The translations under genes were made by a program, and so were the position numbers. Shown here in pieces: positions 61,815 to 64,000 of a DNA stretch of 64,000 nt. The stretch lies in NCBI RefSeq assembly GCF_002343915.1, contig NZ_NETK01000001.1, forward strand, positions 2,108,001 to 2,172,000, read 5' to 3'. How positions within the stretch are numbered: position 1 is the stretch's first letter; every line of letters begins with the position of its first letter. The notes under the pieces are model-generated. The model worked only from the letters and a program-made list of their open reading frames with translations. It searched no databases and was not told the origin of the DNA. Source of the stretch: Nannocystis exedens (lineage in GTDB: Bacteria > Myxococcota_A > Polyangia > Nannocystales > Nannocystaceae).

Positions 61815-62258
61815 ATGGTCATGAAGCACATCGCGATCGCCGCGTGTCTGTGGATCGCCGCGTGCGAGCGCGGACAGGACGAGCCGACGGCGTACGAGGA
61901 CATGAATTTCGCGCAGCGCCACGCGTTCATGAGCGAGGTCGTCATGCCGCAGATGAAGGAGACCTTCGTCGAGTTCGACGCGAAGTACGAGAGCATGAGC
62001 TGCGCGACCTGCCACGGCGACGGCGCGAGCGACGGCTCGTTCGCGATGCCGAGCCCGCAGCTGCCCCTGATCCCCGCGACCGAGGAGGAGTTCCTCGAGT
62101 ACCTCGAAGACCCGGAGCACTTGCGGTGGAGCGAATTCATGGGCGAGCGGGTCTGGCCCGAGATGGCCGAGCTGCTCGAGGTGCCGGTCTACGACCCGAA
62201 GACCGCCCCCGACGGCTTCTCGTGCACCCACTGTCACATGGTCGAGGGGCAGCTCTGA
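61815..62258 (+). CDS. dihaem cytochrome c lipoprotein
   Basis: A 147-residue exported protein with AAGGAGGAGAG before the ATG (Met3 is a second possible start). The signal ends in lipobox LWIAAC. Two c-type haem motifs are seen: CATCH in MSCATCHGDGA and CTHCH in FSCTHCHMVEG at the C-terminus. Between them is a Met/Glu-rich helical region. It may pass electrons at the periplasmic face; its partner is not in the window. The insertion sequence lies 74 bp upstream and may affect its promoter. Confidence 0.88.
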   Translation: MVMKHIAIAACLWIAACERGQDEPTAYEDMNFAQRHAFMSEVVMPQMKETFVEFDAKYESMSCATCHGDGASDGSFAMPSPQLPLIPATEEEFLEYLEDPEHLRWSEFMGERVWPEMAELLEVPVYDPKTAPDGFSCTHCHMVEGQL

Positions 62259-62477
62259 CCCCCTTTGTGAAGCCGCAGGGCGCGAGCGTCAGCACCGCTG
62301 AGGTTCCGCGTGTCGCGGTACGCGAGCGCCGGCGGGCCTCTTCTCGCGAATGTGACGACGACCACCGGCCCGGCGTGATCGGCGGCCGCTGGCCCTCCGG
62401 CCGCGCTTGTGCATCGGCGCCGGGGTGGTACCGATCGGAAGGCGATGTCGGAGCATGCAGCGGTTCGGGTGCGCGCC

Positions 62478-63996
62478 ATGACGCGCGTGATGAGCGGTTT
62501 GTGGCTGGCGCTATGCGCAGCCTGTACCCGCGAGCCGCTCCCCGACGACGAGCCCGCGGCCTCCGGCGCAGCCACTTCCCAGACCCTCGACGAATCGCCG
62601 TCCGACGCCCCGAATGGCGGCACCACCGAGGCCGGCGCCCCCACGCCTGATCCTGGCGATACCACCGATCTCTCCGCCGGCTCCACCGCCAGCGGCGACG
62701 TCGACCACGCGACCTCCGGCGGCTCGTCCGGCACCACCTCCGGGGAGCCGGACGGCGATGGCAGCACCATCGATGCGCCCGACGAGCCCGGGCCGCTCAC
62801 CCCGGGTCCCGATCCGCCGCTGCCGCTCGATCCGCTGTGCGGCGACGGCACCCTCGATCCCGGCGAGGCCTGCGACGACGGCAACCACGCCCCCGCGGAC
62901 GGCTGTTTGCCCGATTGCAGCGAGGGCATGGGGACCATGCTGCCGCCCGTGTGGAAGCAAGAGCCGCCCTCGTGGGCCAGCCAGCTCGTGATCCTCGACG
63001 GCGCTGCTCGGCGCCGCGAGCGACGCCTTCGTCCTCGGCGGCCAGACGTACGAGGGACCGCCGCAGCTCGAGCTGAGGCCGATGCTCCCGGACGGGCCGA
63101 CGCCGTGGTCGCACGTCGACCTCGCGAACCGGCGCCTCGTCGCGCTCGAGCTGGCGGGCAACGGCGACATCCTCGTCGGCGGCGTCGAGTACGAGCCGGT
63201 CCCGGACGAGCCGCCGAAGCTCTGGCTCGCTCGTCTGGCTCCGACCGGCTCCGTGGTGTGGTCCTCGACGTATGCCTCGGACCTCGACGATCACGACGTG
63301 TCGTCGATCCAGCTCGCCTCCACGCCCGGCGGCGACATCGTCGCGGTGCGTCCCGCCCATTTGCGGGCCGTCGACGCCGCGGGCGAGACGCTGTGGCTCC
63401 GCGCCGCGCCCGAGGGCGACGCGTGGTCCGTCGACTATCGCGACGTCGCCGTCGACGCGCAGGGGCGAATCTTTATCGGCGGGGATCGCGGGCACGGCGA
63501 TGCGGCGAGCCGTGCCGTCTACCTCGAAGCGCTCGCGCCCGACGGCGCGCTGCTGTGGCAGACCTCGCTGAAATCGCCGGCGTACGGCGCGACCTCGGCC
63601 CCGAGCCTCATGGTCGACCCCGCCGGGTCCGTCCTGGTCGCCATGCAGCTCTCGGACAGCCCCGACGAGACGGGCGGCGGAGCGGTGGCGGCCTACGACG
63701 CCGCCGGCGCGCTCCAGTGGTGGCGCAGCAGCCCGGGCACCACCCGCGCGATCCCCGGAGCGTTCGTGCCCGCGCCGAACGGCGGCTTCTTCGTCGACTG
63801 GGACTTCATGGGCGACGACTCCGGCAGCTCGTCGGTCGCCCGCTACGACGCGGAAGGCGCCCGTCTTTACGAGCTCGACCAGGTCGAGGGCTGGGTCCTG
63901 GACTTCCGCGCCGGCCCGGACGGCCGGTTTTACAGCCTCGAGACCAGCGAGTGGGAGGACGACGAGGGGCGCTACGTCGTCCCGCACCTGCCGTGA
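62478..63996 (+). pseudogene. frameshifted lipoprotein with disulfide repeat and beta-propeller
   Basis: The ATG at 62478 gives MTRVMSGLWLALCAACTREP with lipobox LCAAC, a Ser/Thr/Pro/Asp linker and the myxococcal disulfide repeat (CGDGTLDPGEACDDGN, DUF4215 type). This frame reaches PSWASQLVILDG near 63000. The protein-like sequence then continues one base out of frame: ALLGAASDAFVLGGQTYEGP, followed by beta-propeller blades (GNGDILVGGVEYEP, VDAQGRIFIGGDRG, VDPAGSVLVAMQLS) to the stop at 63994-63996. A single-base indel near 62995-63010 explains it. Either the gene is newly broken or the base is a sequencing error. Corrected, it would encode a surface lipoprotein of about 505 residues. Confidence 0.8.
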
Positions 63997-64000
63997 TCGC

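Overview
The window is very GC-rich, densely coded DNA that looks like a myxobacterium of the Nannocystaceae type (Myxococcota). This rests on gene style, not on a marker gene: many lipoproteins with Ser/Thr-rich linkers and Cys-rich domains, a myxococcal disulfide repeat, many PAS/HAMP/receiver histidine kinases, secreted c-type cytochromes, a terpenoid locus and stand-alone oxidases. No rRNA or tRNA gene was seen.

Layout. 0-9.7 kb: a secreted protein, a 1302-residue LamG-type protein whose 3' end is tandemly duplicated, a small Cys-rich secreted protein, a minisatellite of about 35 bp period, a decayed beta-propeller gene and a conserved hypothetical. 9.7-16 kb: a YqcI/YcgG-DUF1989 fusion, small lipoproteins, an AraC regulator and a zinc-ribbon lipoprotein. 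16-20.7 kb: a two-component block with two receiver-kinase paralogues (one a pseudokinase) and a PAS kinase coupled to a receiver. 20.7-24.6 kb: a three-gene terpenoid operon (class II cyclase with DNDTT, class I terpene synthase, P450). 24.6-26.9 kb: a gene-poor scar with a broken sensor kinase and a cut-off lipoprotein. 26.9-34.8 kb: a matrixin-type metalloprotease with a cysteine switch, a PhyH dioxygenase, lipoproteins, a LysR regulator and a PHM-like copper monooxygenase with a haem c motif. 34.9-49 kb: a 1055-residue hybrid kinase, a secreted hydrolase, a divergent DHFR-like/WYL pair with a palindromic operator, an amidase, a carrier-protein/reductase with a residual adenylation domain, a V4R-STAS protein and a multihaem lipoprotein. 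49.2-49.7 kb: the most notable gene, a lipoprotein with an in-frame UGA at a UxxC redox position followed by a bacterial-SECIS-like hairpin, i.e. a candidate selenoprotein. 49.9-57 kb: a TetR/SDR and Baeyer-Villiger monooxygenase locus with twin operators, then a carotenoid oxygenase, a phytoene-desaturase-like oxidase and an SRPBCC protein. 58-60.3 kb: a TetR-controlled P450-ferredoxin operon with two copies of a palindromic operator. 60.4-61.7 kb: an ISL3-family insertion sequence with an exact 8-bp target duplication. The window ends with a dihaem lipoprotein and a frameshifted lipoprotein/beta-propeller gene.

How the genes work together. Several blocks make local sense: cyclase, synthase and P450 build and oxidise a terpenoid; TetR, P450 and ferredoxin form an inducible monooxygenase; the BVMO/SDR/carotenoid oxygenase/desaturase group suggests isoprenoid breakdown or tailoring; the haem-bearing lipoproteins point to periplasmic or surface electron transfer. 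Intergenic regions repeatedly carry short hairpins with TGTCC/GGACA arms and a tetraloop, mostly just 3' of genes, which look like a lineage-specific terminator family.
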